Shown here: positions 45,564 through 55,163 of the stretch, one piece after another
Numbering within the stretch: position 1 is the stretch's first letter
Layout: each line of letters begins with the position of its first letter
Source: Luteithermobacter gelatinilyticus
GTDB lineage: Bacteria; Pseudomonadota; Alphaproteobacteria; Sphingomonadales; Emcibacteraceae
Reading direction: 5' to 3'
DNA length: 64,000 nucleotides
Assembly: GCF_005849285.1 (NCBI RefSeq)
Contig: NZ_CP040517.1
Location: 1-64,000, forward strand
The notes under the pieces: model-generated
Database searches by the model: none
The model's input: the letters and a program-made list of their open reading frames with translations, nothing else
Told to the model about the DNA's origin: nothing
Made by a program: the position numbers and the translations under genes

Positions 45564-47111
45564 ATGACCGATATAGCTGATGATCTGCATACCGGGTCGC
45601 AGAAACGTGAGCTTATGGGCCATCCGATTGGTCTCGCCGTGTGTTTCCTCACTGAAATGTGGGAACGGTTTTCCTATTACGGCATGCGTACTATTCTGGT
45701 GCTGTATATGGTGAAATACCATATGTTCAGCACTGAAAAAGCCAGCATGATTTACGGGGCCTATTCCGGTCTTGTCTATATGATGCCCATTATTGGCGGA
45801 TTTTTGGCGGACCGTTATCTAGGCAGCCGCAAAGCGGTTGTATATGGTGCTTTCCTGCTGGTAGCGGGGCATGGCATGATGGCATTTCACGGCCCGAAAG
45901 CCTATCTGGACGGTGATGTGGTCGTCCGCAGCGAGTTTTACCTCAATATCTTTTTTCTTTCCCTGGCGCTGATCATTACCGGGGTCGGATTCCTGAAAGC
46001 GAATATTTCCACCATTGTGGGGGCGTTGTACGGGCCGAACGATCCCCGTCGGGATGGCGGTTTCTCCATTTTCTATATGGGCATTAATCTGGGGTCCGTG
46101 CTGGCGACCGTTATTGTCGGGTATGTGGGCGAAACCTATGGCTGGAACTGGGGTTTCGGAATTGCCGGCATTGGGATGCTGTTCGGGCTTCTGGTGTTCC
46201 TGGGGGGGCAGGCGTTGCTGGAAGGCCGGGCCGAGCCAACCCGGCCCGAAGTACTGAAGGAAAAGAGCCCCATTGGCCTGACCAAGGAAAACACCATTTA
46301 TCTGGGCGGTCTGGGTCTTGTGATCATCAACTGGATCTTCATGCAGTATCAGAGCCTGGTGGGACAGATTCTCGGCGTGTCGGGGGTAGCGATGATTTCG
46401 ATCATCCTCTTTTATGCCTTTACCAAATGTCTCAAGGAAGAGCGGGACCGGTTGCTGGTTGCTTGTTTCCTGATCGCGGTTCAGGCGGTGTTCTGGGCCC
46501 TGTTCGAACAGCAGGCTGCAAGCCTGACTCTGCTGGCGGATCAGCAGTTCGATCTGAATGTGTTCGGATTCAGTCTGCTGGCGTCACAGGTGCAGTTCCT
46601 CAATCCGGCTCTGATTGTTATATTGGCGCCGATGATGGCGTGGCTGTGGGTGGCGTTGTCTGAAAAGGGCTGGGAGCCCTCAACGCCCGGTAAATTCGGT
46701 CTCGCCATGTTGCTGATTGGTCTGGGATATGTGGTGTTTGCCTGGGGCATGGGTCTTGATGACAGCACCGCAAAGAACTTCATGTGGCTGGTGTTCATTT
46801 ATCTGTCGCTGACAGTGGCCGAGCTATGCCTGAGCCCGGTAGGGCTGTCCATGGTGACCAAACTCAGCGTGCCGCAGATTGTCGGCATGATGATGGGCAC
46901 ATGGTTCCTGTTTTCGGCCATGGGCAATTATGTGGCCGGCTGGATCAGTTCGCTCACCGGCAGTGGCGGCCACGGCGCCGACGCCGGCAAGTTGGACGTG
47001 ATGGCCACGATGGAGGTCTATACCAATATCGGTCTGATCAGTATCGGCGTGGGTGTGTTTATCCTGCTTTTGACCCCGCTTCTGAGAAAGGCCATGCACG
47101 GGGTGCATTAA
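45564..47111 (+). CDS. Proton-dependent oligopeptide transporter (POT/PTR family)
   Basis: 515 residues with 12-14 helices. The proton-coupling motif EMWERFSYYGMR lies near 31-42; MIYGAYSGLVYMMPIIGGFLAD and FSIFYMGINLGS are PTR signatures. Imports di- and tripeptides. AAGGAG precedes the ATG. The spacer 45183-45563 toward the M14 gene is a divergent region without another gene; co-occurrence of peptide import with a peptidase is suggestive only. Ends at the terminator at 47135. Confidence 0.93.
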   Translation: MTDIADDLHTGSQKRELMGHPIGLAVCFLTEMWERFSYYGMRTILVLYMVKYHMFSTEKASMIYGAYSGLVYMMPIIGGFLADRYLGSRKAVVYGAFLLVAGHGMMAFHGPKAYLDGDVVVRSEFYLNIFFLSLALIITGVGFLKANISTIVGALYGPNDPRRDGGFSIFYMGINLGSVLATVIVGYVGETYGWNWGFGIAGIGMLFGLLVFLGGQALLEGRAEPTRPEVLKEKSPIGLTKENTIYLGGLGLVIINWIFMQYQSLVGQILGVSGVAMISIILFYAFTKCLKEERDRLLVACFLIAVQAVFWALFEQQAASLTLLADQQFDLNVFGFSLLASQVQFLNPALIVILAPMMAWLWVALSEKGWEPSTPGKFGLAMLLIGLGYVVFAWGMGLDDSTAKNFMWLVFIYLSLTVAELCLSPVGLSMVTKLSVPQIVGMMMGTWFLFSAMGNYVAGWISSLTGSGGHGADAGKLDVMATMEVYTNIGLISIGVGVFILLLTPLLRKAMHGVH

Positions 47112-47134
47112 ACTTTCGAAGAGGGGGATCTGAC

Positions 47135-47167
47135 AAAATGCTGCGCCTATGTTGCGCAGCATTTTTT
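47135..47167. terminator. Bidirectional terminator between the POT gene and uup
   Basis: AAAATGCTGCGC, seven-base loop, GCGCAGCATTTTTT. The right side overlaps the stop codon of uup on the minus strand. Confidence 0.88.
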
Positions 47168-48992
47168 ATGGCCCGTCCATTTCTTCCCGCAGAAGCTCCA
47201 GTTCAAGCCATTCTTCTTCGATTGCGGCAAGGTTGTTCTGGCATTTTTCCAGTTCTTTGGTGAGCAAGGCAAAACCATCCGGATCCCTGGCATAGAACCC
47301 CGGATCTGCCAGCGTGGTTTCGATTTTGGCAATCCGCTTTTCCAGCGTCGCCATTTCCTCCGGAAGCTGTTGCAGGCGGAGCTGATGTTTGTAACTGAGT
47401 TTTTTGCTGCTGCGGGCCGTCGGTTTTTGAGGGGGGGTCTTGCCGCTAGGGGAACCGGGCCTCATCCGGTCGGCCGGTGATGCCTGGGGGGCTGGATCGG
47501 GGGATTTGCGTTGTCGCAAATAATCGCTGTAGCCGCCGGCATATTCGGTTACCTGACCATTGCCTTCCATGACTATAGTCGAGGTGACGGTGCGATCAAG
47601 AAAATCCCGGTCATGGCTGACCAGAAGCACAGTGCCGTCATAGTCGCTGAGGACCTCCTGCAAGAGGTCCAGCGTATCCATATCCAGATCGTTGGTCGGC
47701 TCGTCCAGGATCAGCAGGTTGGTGGGGTGGGCCAAGGTCTTGGCAAGCAAAAGCCGATTGCGTTCCCCGCCGGACAGCGCCCCTACCGGGGTGTGGGCCT
47801 GAGATGCATCAAACAGGAAATCTTTCATATAGGAAATGATGTGTTTGGACGCGCCGCGAACCATAATGTGATCGCCGCCGTCGCTTAAGGTTTCCCAGAC
47901 CGTGTCGGTGTCCTTCAACAGGCTGCGGCGCTGGTCCAGATAGGTGGCCTCCAGATGGGTGCCCAGTTTGACGGTGCCGCTGTCGGGGGCCAGTTCCCCG
48001 GTCAGAATTTTCAACAGGGTGGATTTTCCCGCCCCGTTGGGACCAATGATCCCGATGCGGTCGCCGCGCAGGATGCGGAGGGAAAAATCCTTGAGAATGA
48101 CTTTGTCGCCAAAGGCCTTGCTGACCTTGCGGGCTTCGATCACCTTGCGGCCGCTGACCTTGCCGCTGTAGGCTTCCAGTTTGACCTGGCCTACCTCACG
48201 GATTTGCCGGGCGCGCTGTTCTCGCAGGGCGTTGAGCGCGCGCATACGGCCCATATTGCGTTTGCGCCGGGCGGTGATGCCCTTGTGTGACCATTCGGTT
48301 TCTTTTTCAATCAGTTTGTCGAGTTTTTCCCGTTCTCCCCGCTCTTGGTCAAGGATGGTTTCCGCCCAGTCTTCAAAATGCGCAAATCCCTTGTCAAGAC
48401 GGCGCACCCGGCCCCGGTCCAGCCAGAAAGTAGTGGTGGTAAGATGTGACAGGAAAGCGCGGTCATGGCTGATGATCACCAGTGCCCCGCGATACTCCTT
48501 CACCCTGGTTTCTAGCCATTCGATGGTGGCAATATCCAGATGGTTGGTGGGTTCGTCCAGCAGCAGGATGTCCGCTTCGCTTACCAGGATGCGGGCAATG
48601 GCCGCGCGCCGTCGTTCCCCGCCGGAAAGGTTTCTGGTGGCGAGAGTGGGATCAAGACCGATTTCGGCCAGAATAATATCGGCTTGATACAGATCGTCCC
48701 GCGAAGCTTCCGGCAGACCTGCGGCCACATAATCCCGAACTGTTTCATGGGAGGACAGATCCGGGTCCTGATCCAGATAGGCGATATGGGTGCCGGGCTG
48801 GACAAAACGTTCGCCGCTGTCGGCGTCCACCGTGCCGTGAATAACTTTCATCAGGGTGGATTTGCCGGAGCCGTTCCGGCCCACCAGACAGATCCGGTCC
48901 CGTTCACCGATGGCAAGGCTGACCCCGTCAAACAGCGGATGGGGGCCGTATCGAAGGGCAATATCCTGTAAGATCAGCAGCGGCGGGCTCAT
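47166..48992 (-). CDS. uup: ABC-F ATPase Uup
   Basis: 608 residues. Two ATPase domains with Walker A GRNGSGKSTLM and GPNGAGKSTLL, signatures LSGGERRRAA and LSGGERNRLL, and Walker B LLLDEPTNHLD and LILDEPTNDLD, joined by the ABC-F linker with KEYRGALVIISHDRAFL before it. The carboxy end after about 530 is a coiled coil typical of Uup, which acts on ribosomes and branched DNA. No membrane part. The 196-base spacer to msrP contains a palindromic element. Confidence 0.93.
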   Translation of the reverse strand: MSPPLLILQDIALRYGPHPLFDGVSLAIGERDRICLVGRNGSGKSTLMKVIHGTVDADSGERFVQPGTHIAYLDQDPDLSSHETVRDYVAAGLPEASRDDLYQADIILAEIGLDPTLATRNLSGGERRRAAIARILVSEADILLLDEPTNHLDIATIEWLETRVKEYRGALVIISHDRAFLSHLTTTTFWLDRGRVRRLDKGFAHFEDWAETILDQERGEREKLDKLIEKETEWSHKGITARRKRNMGRMRALNALREQRARQIREVGQVKLEAYSGKVSGRKVIEARKVSKAFGDKVILKDFSLRILRGDRIGIIGPNGAGKSTLLKILTGELAPDSGTVKLGTHLEATYLDQRRSLLKDTDTVWETLSDGGDHIMVRGASKHIISYMKDFLFDASQAHTPVGALSGGERNRLLLAKTLAHPTNLLILDEPTNDLDMDTLDLLQEVLSDYDGTVLLVSHDRDFLDRTVTSTIVMEGNGQVTEYAGGYSDYLRQRKSPDPAPQASPADRMRPGSPSGKTPPQKPTARSSKKLSYKHQLRLQQLPEEMATLEKRIAKIETTLADPGFYARDPDGFALLTKELEKCQNNLAAIEEEWLELELLREEMDGP

Positions 48993-49134
48993 ACTCTCTC
49001 CTGTTCAATTCTGCCTTCGTGATGCCCGAATTCAGTAATTTTCGCAAGCCATAACATGATCTCCCGAAATTGTGATCGGCTGTTAATGGCACAGGTCGGC
49101 GGGGCAAATTATGGTATGCTTAGAAAGGGAATAC

Positions 49135-49178
49135 TAGAATGAATTGTGCATAGATTGACCCATTTGCAATTCACTCTA
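49135..49178. repeat. 44-bp palindromic MITE-like element before msrP
   Basis: TAGAATGAATTGTGCATAGA at the left and GCAATTCACTCTA at the right, with TTGACCC in between as in the right end of the 143-bp copy: an internally deleted form. Only ten bases, including AAAGGAAAG, separate it from the msrP start. Confidence 0.65.
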
Positions 49179-49188
49179 AAGGAAAGAC

Positions 49189-50169
49189 ATGCTGATCAAG
49201 ATCGTGAAAAGCTCTGACCTATTGGAAAACGAGGTGACCCCCCGGGATATTTACCTCACCCGCCGCAATTTCCTGCGCGATGTGGGCCGGATTGGTCTGA
49301 TGGGCGGAAGCCTGGCGGGCGGGGCGGCGGCCGGTCTGATGCCGGCAGCGGGACGGGCCGAAGGGCGAGGGAAGAAGCTGTCTGGGGTGACGAAGAATCC
49401 GCTCTATGATCCTGGGGAGGCGTTGACCGCCTATAAGGCGGTGACCGGCTATAATAATTTCTACGAATTGGGCACCGGCAAGGAAGACCCGCGGAAGAAT
49501 GCCCCTTATCTCAAACCCCGGCCTTGGGCCGTGCGCATTGATGGGCTGGTGAACAAGGCGGGAGATTATGATGTGGATGATTTGATCGGCCGTTTCCCGC
49601 TGGAGGAGCGCATCTATCGCCTGCGCTGTGTGGAAGCCTGGTCCATGGTGATTCCGTGGGTGGGGTTTCCGCTGGCGGATCTGATCCGCTGGCTAGAGCC
49701 GCAATCGGGGGCGAAATATGTGCGGTTTGAAACGCTTTATGATCCTGACCAGATGCCGGGGCAGAACCGTCGGGTTATCCCCTGGCCTTATGTGGAAGGG
49801 TTGCGTCTGGATGAGGCGCTCAATCCGCTCAGCCTGATGGCGGTGGGGCTTTATGGGGAAGTTCTGCCGGGCCAGAACGGGGCGCCGCTGCGGTTGGTGG
49901 TGCCCTGGAAATACGGGTTTAAAAGCATTAAATCCATTGTCCGCCTCAGTTTCACCGACCGGCAGCCGCAAAACAGCTGGCAGCGTCTTGCGCCCCGGGA
50001 ATACGGCTTTTACGCCAATGTGAACCCGGCGGTGGATCATCCGCGCTGGTCGCAGGCCCGGGAACGGCGCATTGGCGAATTTTTTCGTCGGGACACGCTG
50101 CCCTTTAACGGGTATGGCGAAGAGGTGGCGCATCTGTATCGGGATATGGATCCCAGGACACTTTATTGA
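49189..50169 (+). CDS. msrP: Protein-methionine-sulfoxide reductase, molybdopterin catalytic subunit
   Basis: 326 residues. Repairs oxidised methionines of periplasmic proteins. A Tat signal with RRNFLRD (25-31) and a hydrophobic stretch to about 52 exports the folded enzyme. The molybdenum ligand is C147 in [37 protein letters not shown] and [12 protein letters not shown] are conserved. Its stop overlaps the possible TTG start of msrQ. Formerly yedY. Confidence 0.95.
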   Translation: MLIKIVKSSDLLENEVTPRDIYLTRRNFLRDVGRIGLMGGSLAGGAAAGLMPAAGRAEGRGKKLSGVTKNPLYDPGEALTAYKAVTGYNNFYELGTGKEDPRKNAPYLKPRPWAVRIDGLVNKAGDYDVDDLIGRFPLEERIYRLRCVEAWSMVIPWVGFPLADLIRWLEPQSGAKYVRFETLYDPDQMPGQNRRVIPWPYVEGLRLDEALNPLSLMAVGLYGEVLPGQNGAPLRLVVPWKYGFKSIKSIVRLSFTDRQPQNSWQRLAPREYGFYANVNPAVDHPRWSQARERRIGEFFRRDTLPFNGYGEEVAHLYRDMDPRTLY

Positions 50170-50171
50170 TC

Positions 50172-50828
50172 ATGAAAGCCTATGGGACATATCTGCAACT
50201 GGGCCTGCATGTGCTGGCGCTGCTGCCGTTGCTCTGGCTTCTTTGGCAGGTGGGGCTGCTGCTGAATGTCCAGGCTCATGCGCTGACCGCCAATCCCTTT
50301 CAATATGTCAATCAATATACCGGGGACTGGGCGATCCGGTTTTTGCTGCTAAGCCTTGCGATCACGCCGCTGCGCCGGGCCTTGAAACAGAACTGGTTGA
50401 TCCGGTGGCGGCGGCCGCTGGGGCTGTATGCGTTTGTTTACGCCCTGCTGCATCTGACAAATTACCTTGTACTGGATCATTTTTTCGACTGGGCGGTGAT
50501 CTGGAAGGATCTGGTGAAACGACCGGCCATGATGCTGGGGATGGTGGCTTTTGTGCTGCTTCTGCCGCTGGCGGCGACCTCCACAAAAACCATGATCCGC
50601 CGGCTCGGGCGCCTCTGGTCCCGGCTGCACCGGCTGGTATACCTGATCGCTGCCCTGGCGGTGGGGCATCATCTGATGATGGTCAAGGCGGACCTGCGGG
50701 AGCCGCTGATCCACCTGGCGATATTAAGTTTTCTGCTGGTGTTGCGTTTTTACAGGATCATATCAACAGGCCCCAAAAGAACCCTCCCCGACTACCTATC
50801 AGCTAAAAATAATGAATTAGGTTTATAA
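50172..50828 (+). CDS. msrQ: Protein-methionine-sulfoxide reductase, heme-binding membrane subunit
   Basis: 218 residues, five or six helices. Passes electrons from the respiratory chain to MsrP. The ferric-reductase-like domain has LLSLAITPLRRALKQNWLIRWRRPLG, with helix histidines in YALLHLTNYLVLDHFFDWA and LHRLVYLIAALAVGHHLMMVK as heme ligands. The ATG at 50172 is preferred to a TTG six bases upstream. Its 3' end overlaps the opposite gene by 37 bases. Confidence 0.92.
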   Translation: MKAYGTYLQLGLHVLALLPLLWLLWQVGLLLNVQAHALTANPFQYVNQYTGDWAIRFLLLSLAITPLRRALKQNWLIRWRRPLGLYAFVYALLHLTNYLVLDHFFDWAVIWKDLVKRPAMMLGMVAFVLLLPLAATSTKTMIRRLGRLWSRLHRLVYLIAALAVGHHLMMVKADLREPLIHLAILSFLLVLRFYRIISTGPKRTLPDYLSAKNNELGL

Positions 50829-51493
50829 ACGCCATAGAGGGCGAAACAAGCCATGCCCAGTCCGAATAGAAACTCACGTACTTCCGTAATATTATTCAGG
50901 GGTGTAACCCCTGTGGCGGGATTCCAGACCAGATAATATTTTCCATAAATATAGCTGCCCAAGAACAGCAGGCTAAATTGCAGAGGGCAAACCGGGAATG
51001 CAAATTTCTGAAACAGGGCTTTGCCTCGTGCGGATAATGCCAGTAGTGGAAAAACAATGCCGGTCAAAAGTATCATGAGGGACAAATAGCGGTATTTACC
51101 GCCGAAGGCGGCGTTGACGAGAGCAATATTATGAAGATTAAATTCCTGCTGTTCATTTATTTTGCTTAACGATTCAGGAGTATTGAAATCAAAAATCCGC
51201 TGCCCCCAGCTGATTTCCTCCCCAAAGAAAACAAACATCAGCACTGCCCAGCTTAAAATCATAAAATATGACCATCGGGAACCTGACTGCTTCAGATACG
51301 TTGATTTCCAGGCGACAATAAAGAAGCCCGCGCTCGAAATGAGAAAAAACACAGCAGAGATATTCTCTATAACGCCATCCTCCGTTCCATATAGGCTTAG
51401 TGTTTCTGGTGAAAGTTCGGTCCATAAAATGAACAATGTGATGATCAGTAAACTGAAAACAGTACCTTTGAGAACAGAGTTTCCCTTCCCCAT
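50792..51493 (-). CDS. Uncharacterised integral membrane protein with GEEISWGQR motif
   Basis: 233 residues with six or so helices (about 9-27, 43-60, 75-92, 125-145, 165-185, 205-225). The segment FVFFGEEISWGQRIFDFNTPE between helices is the most striking feature and recurs in unnamed membrane proteins of many bacteria. The gene is AT-richer than msrPQ. It ends inside msrQ on the other strand. The 247 bases between its start and 51741 are AT-rich and show no gene. Function unknown. Confidence 0.75.
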   Translation of the reverse strand: MGKGNSVLKGTVFSLLIITLFILWTELSPETLSLYGTEDGVIENISAVFFLISSAGFFIVAWKSTYLKQSGSRWSYFMILSWAVLMFVFFGEEISWGQRIFDFNTPESLSKINEQQEFNLHNIALVNAAFGGKYRYLSLMILLTGIVFPLLALSARGKALFQKFAFPVCPLQFSLLFLGSYIYGKYYLVWNPATGVTPLNNITEVREFLFGLGMACFALYGVYKPNSLFLADR

Positions 51494-51775
51494 TATTTGG
51501 CCCCACCTTTTAGTTGCAAAAATATGACAATCACATTAACATCGTATTAAAAAATATTCTATAATAGATTAAGGGTAGTAGAGAATTTTGCCGAGGGGTG
51601 TGTATCAGCCTAAGAAGCTAAATAGTAAAGTTAAATAAAGAATAGCATGGTTCTTTAGGGGATTTAGCGGTATGTCACTCTCTCTTAAGTGATTTATCTG
51701 TTAAAATCCTGCCCTTAGTATTGGGTGTAAGGTTGGGGGAATGCGTTATCTGAAAATACTAGTTCTTTATATAGC

Positions 51776-51783
51776 AAAATATA
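51776..51783. repeat. Left target-site duplication AAAATATA
   Basis: Eight bases identical to 55156-55163, directly flanking the transposon ends. Confidence 0.92.
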
Positions 51784-51807
51784 GGGTAAGCGGATTAAAT
51801 GGTTGAT
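51784..51807 (+). repeat. Left inverted repeat of the ISL3 transposon
   Basis: GGGTAAGCGGATTAAATGG continuing TTGAT; 21 of 24 bases match the right end. Confidence 0.92.
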
Positions 51808-51870
51808 CTTACCTTTGCATGAGAGTGAGACAGACCGGCATCTCATCGGATTATCTGGTTGATGCTTCAC

Positions 51871-52278
51871 CTACTGCTGGTGCATGTTTCCTTCGCTAAT
51901 TCCAGCAAGAACCCCACACGCCTCAACTTCCCGGTCATCGTTGCAACTCGCTCTCAGTGAAACGAGTTGTTTCTCAAGCGCTTGCAGAGCGGTTATCTGC
52001 GACCGCACATGAGAGATGTGATCATCGAGCAAGGTGTTGACGGCGGTACAAGGCTGATGAGGGTCGTCCTGATAGCTCTGTAGTTCGTGAATCTCAGCCA
52101 GTGACAGGCCCAGGATTCTGCAGCGACGGATGAAGGCCAGCCCCTCACCATGCTTCTCGGTATAGACACGGTAACCGTTGTCCTGCCGATCAGGCGGCGG
52201 CAACAAGCCCTGCTGTTCATAGAAGCGGATCGTCTGTGTTTCGACCCCTACCAACTGCGCCAACTGACCAATGCGCAT
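51871..52278 (-). CDS. MerR-family heavy-metal-responsive regulator (CadR/PbrR-like)
   Basis: 135 residues from the ATG at 52278 (GGGAGGAGG upstream). The MerR HTH is at the start (MRIGQLAQLVGVETQTIRFY, then YEQQGLLPPPDR). Metal-binding cysteines in QPCTAVNTLL and ASCNDDREVEACGVL resemble the cadmium/lead group. It diverges from the transporter gene and should act on the promoter at 52310, distorting it when metal binds. Confidence 0.9.
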   Translation of the reverse strand: MRIGQLAQLVGVETQTIRFYEQQGLLPPPDRQDNGYRVYTEKHGEGLAFIRRCRILGLSLAEIHELQSYQDDPHQPCTAVNTLLDDHISHVRSQITALQALEKQLVSLRASCNDDREVEACGVLAGISEGNMHQQ

Positions 52279-52309
52279 CAGCCTCCTCCCCAACGGATTC
52301 TTTACTCTA

Positions 52310-52340
52310 TTGACCTTATAGTAGCTTTATAGTTTTAAAT
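52310..52340 (+). promoter_or_regulatory. MerR-type promoter and operator for the transporter gene
   Basis: TTGACC at 52310-52315 and TTAAAT at 52335-52340 are separated by 19 bases, the over-long spacer that MerR proteins correct. The spacer holds CTTATAG and CTTTATAG. Confidence 0.7.
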
Positions 52341-52373
52341 GGTACCACAACATTGTTCAAGTGGAGTCGTATC

Positions 52374-53270
52374 ATGAGCAAATCCTGTGGTGGCGCCTGT
52401 GGCGGTGATGCAACGTCCGCAGCGGATACCGATATACAGGCCTCCTCCGAGGCGCCAGGGAGATGGGTCAGTGTTTATGCCGTGCCGAAGATGGACTGTC
52501 CATCAGAAGAACGAATGATTCGCCTAGCCCTGAACGGCTTTGAGGAGATTCGGGCGCTGTCCTTCGACTTGTCGAACCGCCGGCTGAAGGTCGTGCATGA
52601 CGGCGAGGTCGAGCCCGTCACCTCGAAACTGAAGACCTTGGGGCTAGGCGCCTCGCTTCAGGAAACCGTCGCTGCAAATCCGGAGACCATCAAGGCCGCC
52701 GAGTTTTCGGCAGCTTCTGCTAAGCAAGAATCCGGGACCCTGCGCTGGTTGCTCGGCATCAATGCACTTCTGTTCGTGGTGGAAATGACTGCCGGTCTGA
52801 TCGCCCGGTCCACCGGCCTGATTGGAGAATCCCTGGACAATTTTGCCGATGCGGCGGTGTACGGGCTTGCCCTTTATGCGGTTGGACATAGCGTGAAAAT
52901 GCAGGTACGTGCCGCGCATCTTGCTGGTGTACTGCAACTGATCTTGGCTGTGGGCGTGCTCGTAGAGGTGGTGAGACGCTTTGTATTCGGTAGTGAGCCT
53001 GAATCGCTGGTGATGATGGCTATCGCATTCCTCGCATTGATTGCCAATACCAGTTGTCTGCTGCTCATATCCAAACATCGGGAAGGCGGGGCGCACATGA
53101 AGGCAAGCTGGATATTCTCGGCCAACGACGTGGTGATCAACCTGGGGGTCATCACCGCCGGCGCCCTGGTCGCGTGGACCGGTTCCAATTATCCGGATCT
53201 GATTATCGGCACCATCGCGGGGGGCATTGTACTTAACGGTGCCAGACGCATTTTGGCGTTGAAGGGTTAA
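52374..53270 (+). CDS. Cation diffusion facilitator with amino-terminal metal-binding domain
   Basis: 298 residues. A cysteine-rich start (MSKSCGGACGG), an HMA-like domain at about 25-100 with MDCPSEERMIRLALNG, then about five or six membrane helices from 125. ESLDNFADAAVYGLALY has the CDF DxxxD site of helix 2; helix 5 reads FSANDVVINLG with one aspartate. Expected to export Zn, Cd or related divalent ions under control of the adjacent MerR protein. Four bases before lspA; both are transposon passengers. Confidence 0.88.
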   Translation: MSKSCGGACGGDATSAADTDIQASSEAPGRWVSVYAVPKMDCPSEERMIRLALNGFEEIRALSFDLSNRRLKVVHDGEVEPVTSKLKTLGLGASLQETVAANPETIKAAEFSAASAKQESGTLRWLLGINALLFVVEMTAGLIARSTGLIGESLDNFADAAVYGLALYAVGHSVKMQVRAAHLAGVLQLILAVGVLVEVVRRFVFGSEPESLVMMAIAFLALIANTSCLLLISKHREGGAHMKASWIFSANDVVINLGVITAGALVAWTGSNYPDLIIGTIAGGIVLNGARRILALKG

Positions 53271-53273
53271 ATA

Positions 53274-53786
53274 ATGCTCATTATTGGCAAAAAGCTCTCG
53301 CCGTATGCCCTATTGTCCATATCGGGCCTGCTGGCAGCGTCTGATCAGGCTGTAAAGTGGCTGGTGCAGCAATCAATGGCCTATGGCGAGTATGTTTCGG
53401 TGACCCCGTTCTTTAACTGGGTGCACCTATGGAACACCGGTGCCGCATTCAGTCTTTTTGCGAATGGTGGAGGCTGGCAGCGCTACTTTTTTATCGGAAT
53501 CGCGGTAGTGGTCTCGATTTTTCTGATCAAGCTGATCCTTGAAAATCGTCATAAAGGAGAAGCCATCGCTTACAGTCTTATCCTCGGTGGCGCCATGGGC
53601 AACCTGATTGACCGGGTCTTTCGCGGCTATGTTGTGGATTCCTTTGATTTCTATTGGCGAGACTGGCATTGGCCGGCCTTCAACCTGGCTGATATTGCAA
53701 TTGTCCTCGGTGCCTTACTTTTCGTTTCCAGCAGCTTGTTGGGTAAAAAAGCAAACACCAATGCCGAGTCGGATGGATCTGACTGA
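53274..53786 (+). CDS. lspA: Signal peptidase II (transposon copy)
   Basis: 170 residues, four helices. Cleaves signal peptides of lipoproteins. The catalytic aspartates are in GGAMGNLIDRVFRGYVVD and FNLADIAIVLG, with LWNTGAAFSLF before them. The host should have its own copy elsewhere; this one travels with the transposon as in ISPpu12. Ends 21 bases before the transposase gene. Confidence 0.93.
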   Translation: MLIIGKKLSPYALLSISGLLAASDQAVKWLVQQSMAYGEYVSVTPFFNWVHLWNTGAAFSLFANGGGWQRYFFIGIAVVVSIFLIKLILENRHKGEAIAYSLILGGAMGNLIDRVFRGYVVDSFDFYWRDWHWPAFNLADIAIVLGALLFVSSSLLGKKANTNAESDGSD

Positions 53787-53807
53787 CACCTACGCCTATA
53801 CAACACC

Positions 53808-55097
53808 ATGACCGAACTTCCCGACAACATCCTTCACCTGCCGCAATACCAAGTACTGGGCTGCAAATCAACCGACGACGAAATGCACTTCCAGGTGGAC
53901 GTGCCCGATCCCATCGCCTGCGAGGAATGCGGCGTGCAGGGTGAGTTCGTACGGTTCGGCAAGCGTGACGTTCCCTATCGTGATCTGCCCATCCACGGCA
54001 AGCGGGTCACTCTCTGGGTGGTCCGCCGCCGATACACCTGCCGGGCCTGCAAGACAACATTCAGGCCCCAGCTACCGGAGATGGTGGACGGATTCCGTAT
54101 GACACTGCGGCTGCATGAGTACGTGGAGAAGGAATCCTTCAACCACCCCTACACCTTTGTGGCGGCACAGACCGGCCTGGACGAGAAGACGGTGCGCGAC
54201 ATCTTCAACGCCCGCGCCGAGTTCCTGGGGCGCTGGCACCGCTTCGAGACGCCCCGCATCCTGGGCATTGACGAGCTATACCTGAACAAGCGCTACCGCT
54301 GCATTCTGACCAACATTGAGGAGCGAACCCTGCTCGACCTGCTGGCCACCCGCCGCCAGGACGTGGTGACCAACTACCTGATGAATCTGAAAGACCGGCA
54401 GAAGGTCGAGATCGTCAGCATGGACATGTGGAACCCCTACCGGGCAGCGGTCAAGGCTGTGCTGCCCCAGGCCCGTATCGTGGTCGATAAGTTCCATGTG
54501 GTGCGCATGGCCAACGATGCCCTAGAGAGAGTGCGCAAGGGCCTCAGAAAGGAGCTGAAACCGTCCCAGAGCCGGACTCTCAAGGGAGACCGGAAAATCC
54601 TGCTGAAACGCGCTCACGAAGTCTCAGACCGGGAGCGCCTCATCATGGAGACCTGGACAGGCGCGTTCCCGCAACTGCTGGCCGCCTACGAGCACAAGGA
54701 GCGCTTCTACGGCATCTGGGACGCCACCACACGGCTCCAGGCAGAAGCCGCCCTGGACGAGTGGATAGCCACCATCCCGAAGGGCCAAAAGGAAGTCTGG
54801 AGCGATCTGGTCAGGGCAGTGGGAAACTGGCGCGAAGAGACCATGACCTACTTCGAGACGGACATGCCCGTCACCAACGCTTACACGGAGTCCATCAACC
54901 GACTGGCCAAGGACAAGAACCGTGAAGGGCGCGGTTACTCCTTCGAGGTGATGCGGGCACGAATGCTCTACACCACGAAGCACAAGAAGAAGGCACCGAC
55001 TGCGAAGGTCTCTCCTTTCTACAAGAAAACCATCGGTTACGGACTGCCGGACTTCGCAGAGGAACTCAACTACGGAGTCGATCTATCAACCATCTGA
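53808..55097 (+). CDS. tnpA: ISL3-family transposase
   Basis: 429 residues, apparently intact. An amino-terminal zinc-binding domain (CEECGVQGEF...CRACKTTFRP), an HTH-like part, then the DDE catalytic residues in LGIDELYLNKRY, VSMDMWNPYRAAV and NAYTESINRLAKDKNREG. A frameshift or stop is not seen, so the element may be active. Confidence 0.95.
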   Translation: MTELPDNILHLPQYQVLGCKSTDDEMHFQVDVPDPIACEECGVQGEFVRFGKRDVPYRDLPIHGKRVTLWVVRRRYTCRACKTTFRPQLPEMVDGFRMTLRLHEYVEKESFNHPYTFVAAQTGLDEKTVRDIFNARAEFLGRWHRFETPRILGIDELYLNKRYRCILTNIEERTLLDLLATRRQDVVTNYLMNLKDRQKVEIVSMDMWNPYRAAVKAVLPQARIVVDKFHVVRMANDALERVRKGLRKELKPSQSRTLKGDRKILLKRAHEVSDRERLIMETWTGAFPQLLAAYEHKERFYGIWDATTRLQAEAALDEWIATIPKGQKEVWSDLVRAVGNWREETMTYFETDMPVTNAYTESINRLAKDKNREGRGYSFEVMRARMLYTTKHKKKAPTAKVSPFYKKTIGYGLPDFAEELNYGVDLSTI

Positions 55098-55131
55098 GGG
55101 TGGTATCAGATTGATGGGGTGAAGGTGCCCC

Positions 55132-55155
55132 ATCAACCATTAAATCCGTATACCC
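55132..55155 (-). repeat. Right inverted repeat of the ISL3 transposon
   Basis: Complement begins GGGTATACGGATTTAATGG; mismatches to the left end at positions 6, 7 and 14 only. Confidence 0.92.
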
Positions 55156-55163
55156 AAAATATA
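55156..55163. repeat. Right target-site duplication AAAATATA
   Basis: Second copy of the 8-base duplication; the deacetylase frame continues at 55164. Confidence 0.92.

Larger units (their letters stand above)
51784..55155 (+). mobile_element. ISL3-family transposon of the ISPpu12 type with passenger genes
   Basis: 3372 bp. Contains a MerR-type regulator (-), CDF transporter, lspA and an ISL3 transposase (+). ISPpu12 of Pseudomonas is known to carry this passenger set. Ends are delimited by 24-bp inverted repeats beginning GGGTA and an 8-bp target duplication, the size usual for ISL3. Codon and base use look different from the host genes, which fits recent acquisition. Confidence 0.93.
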
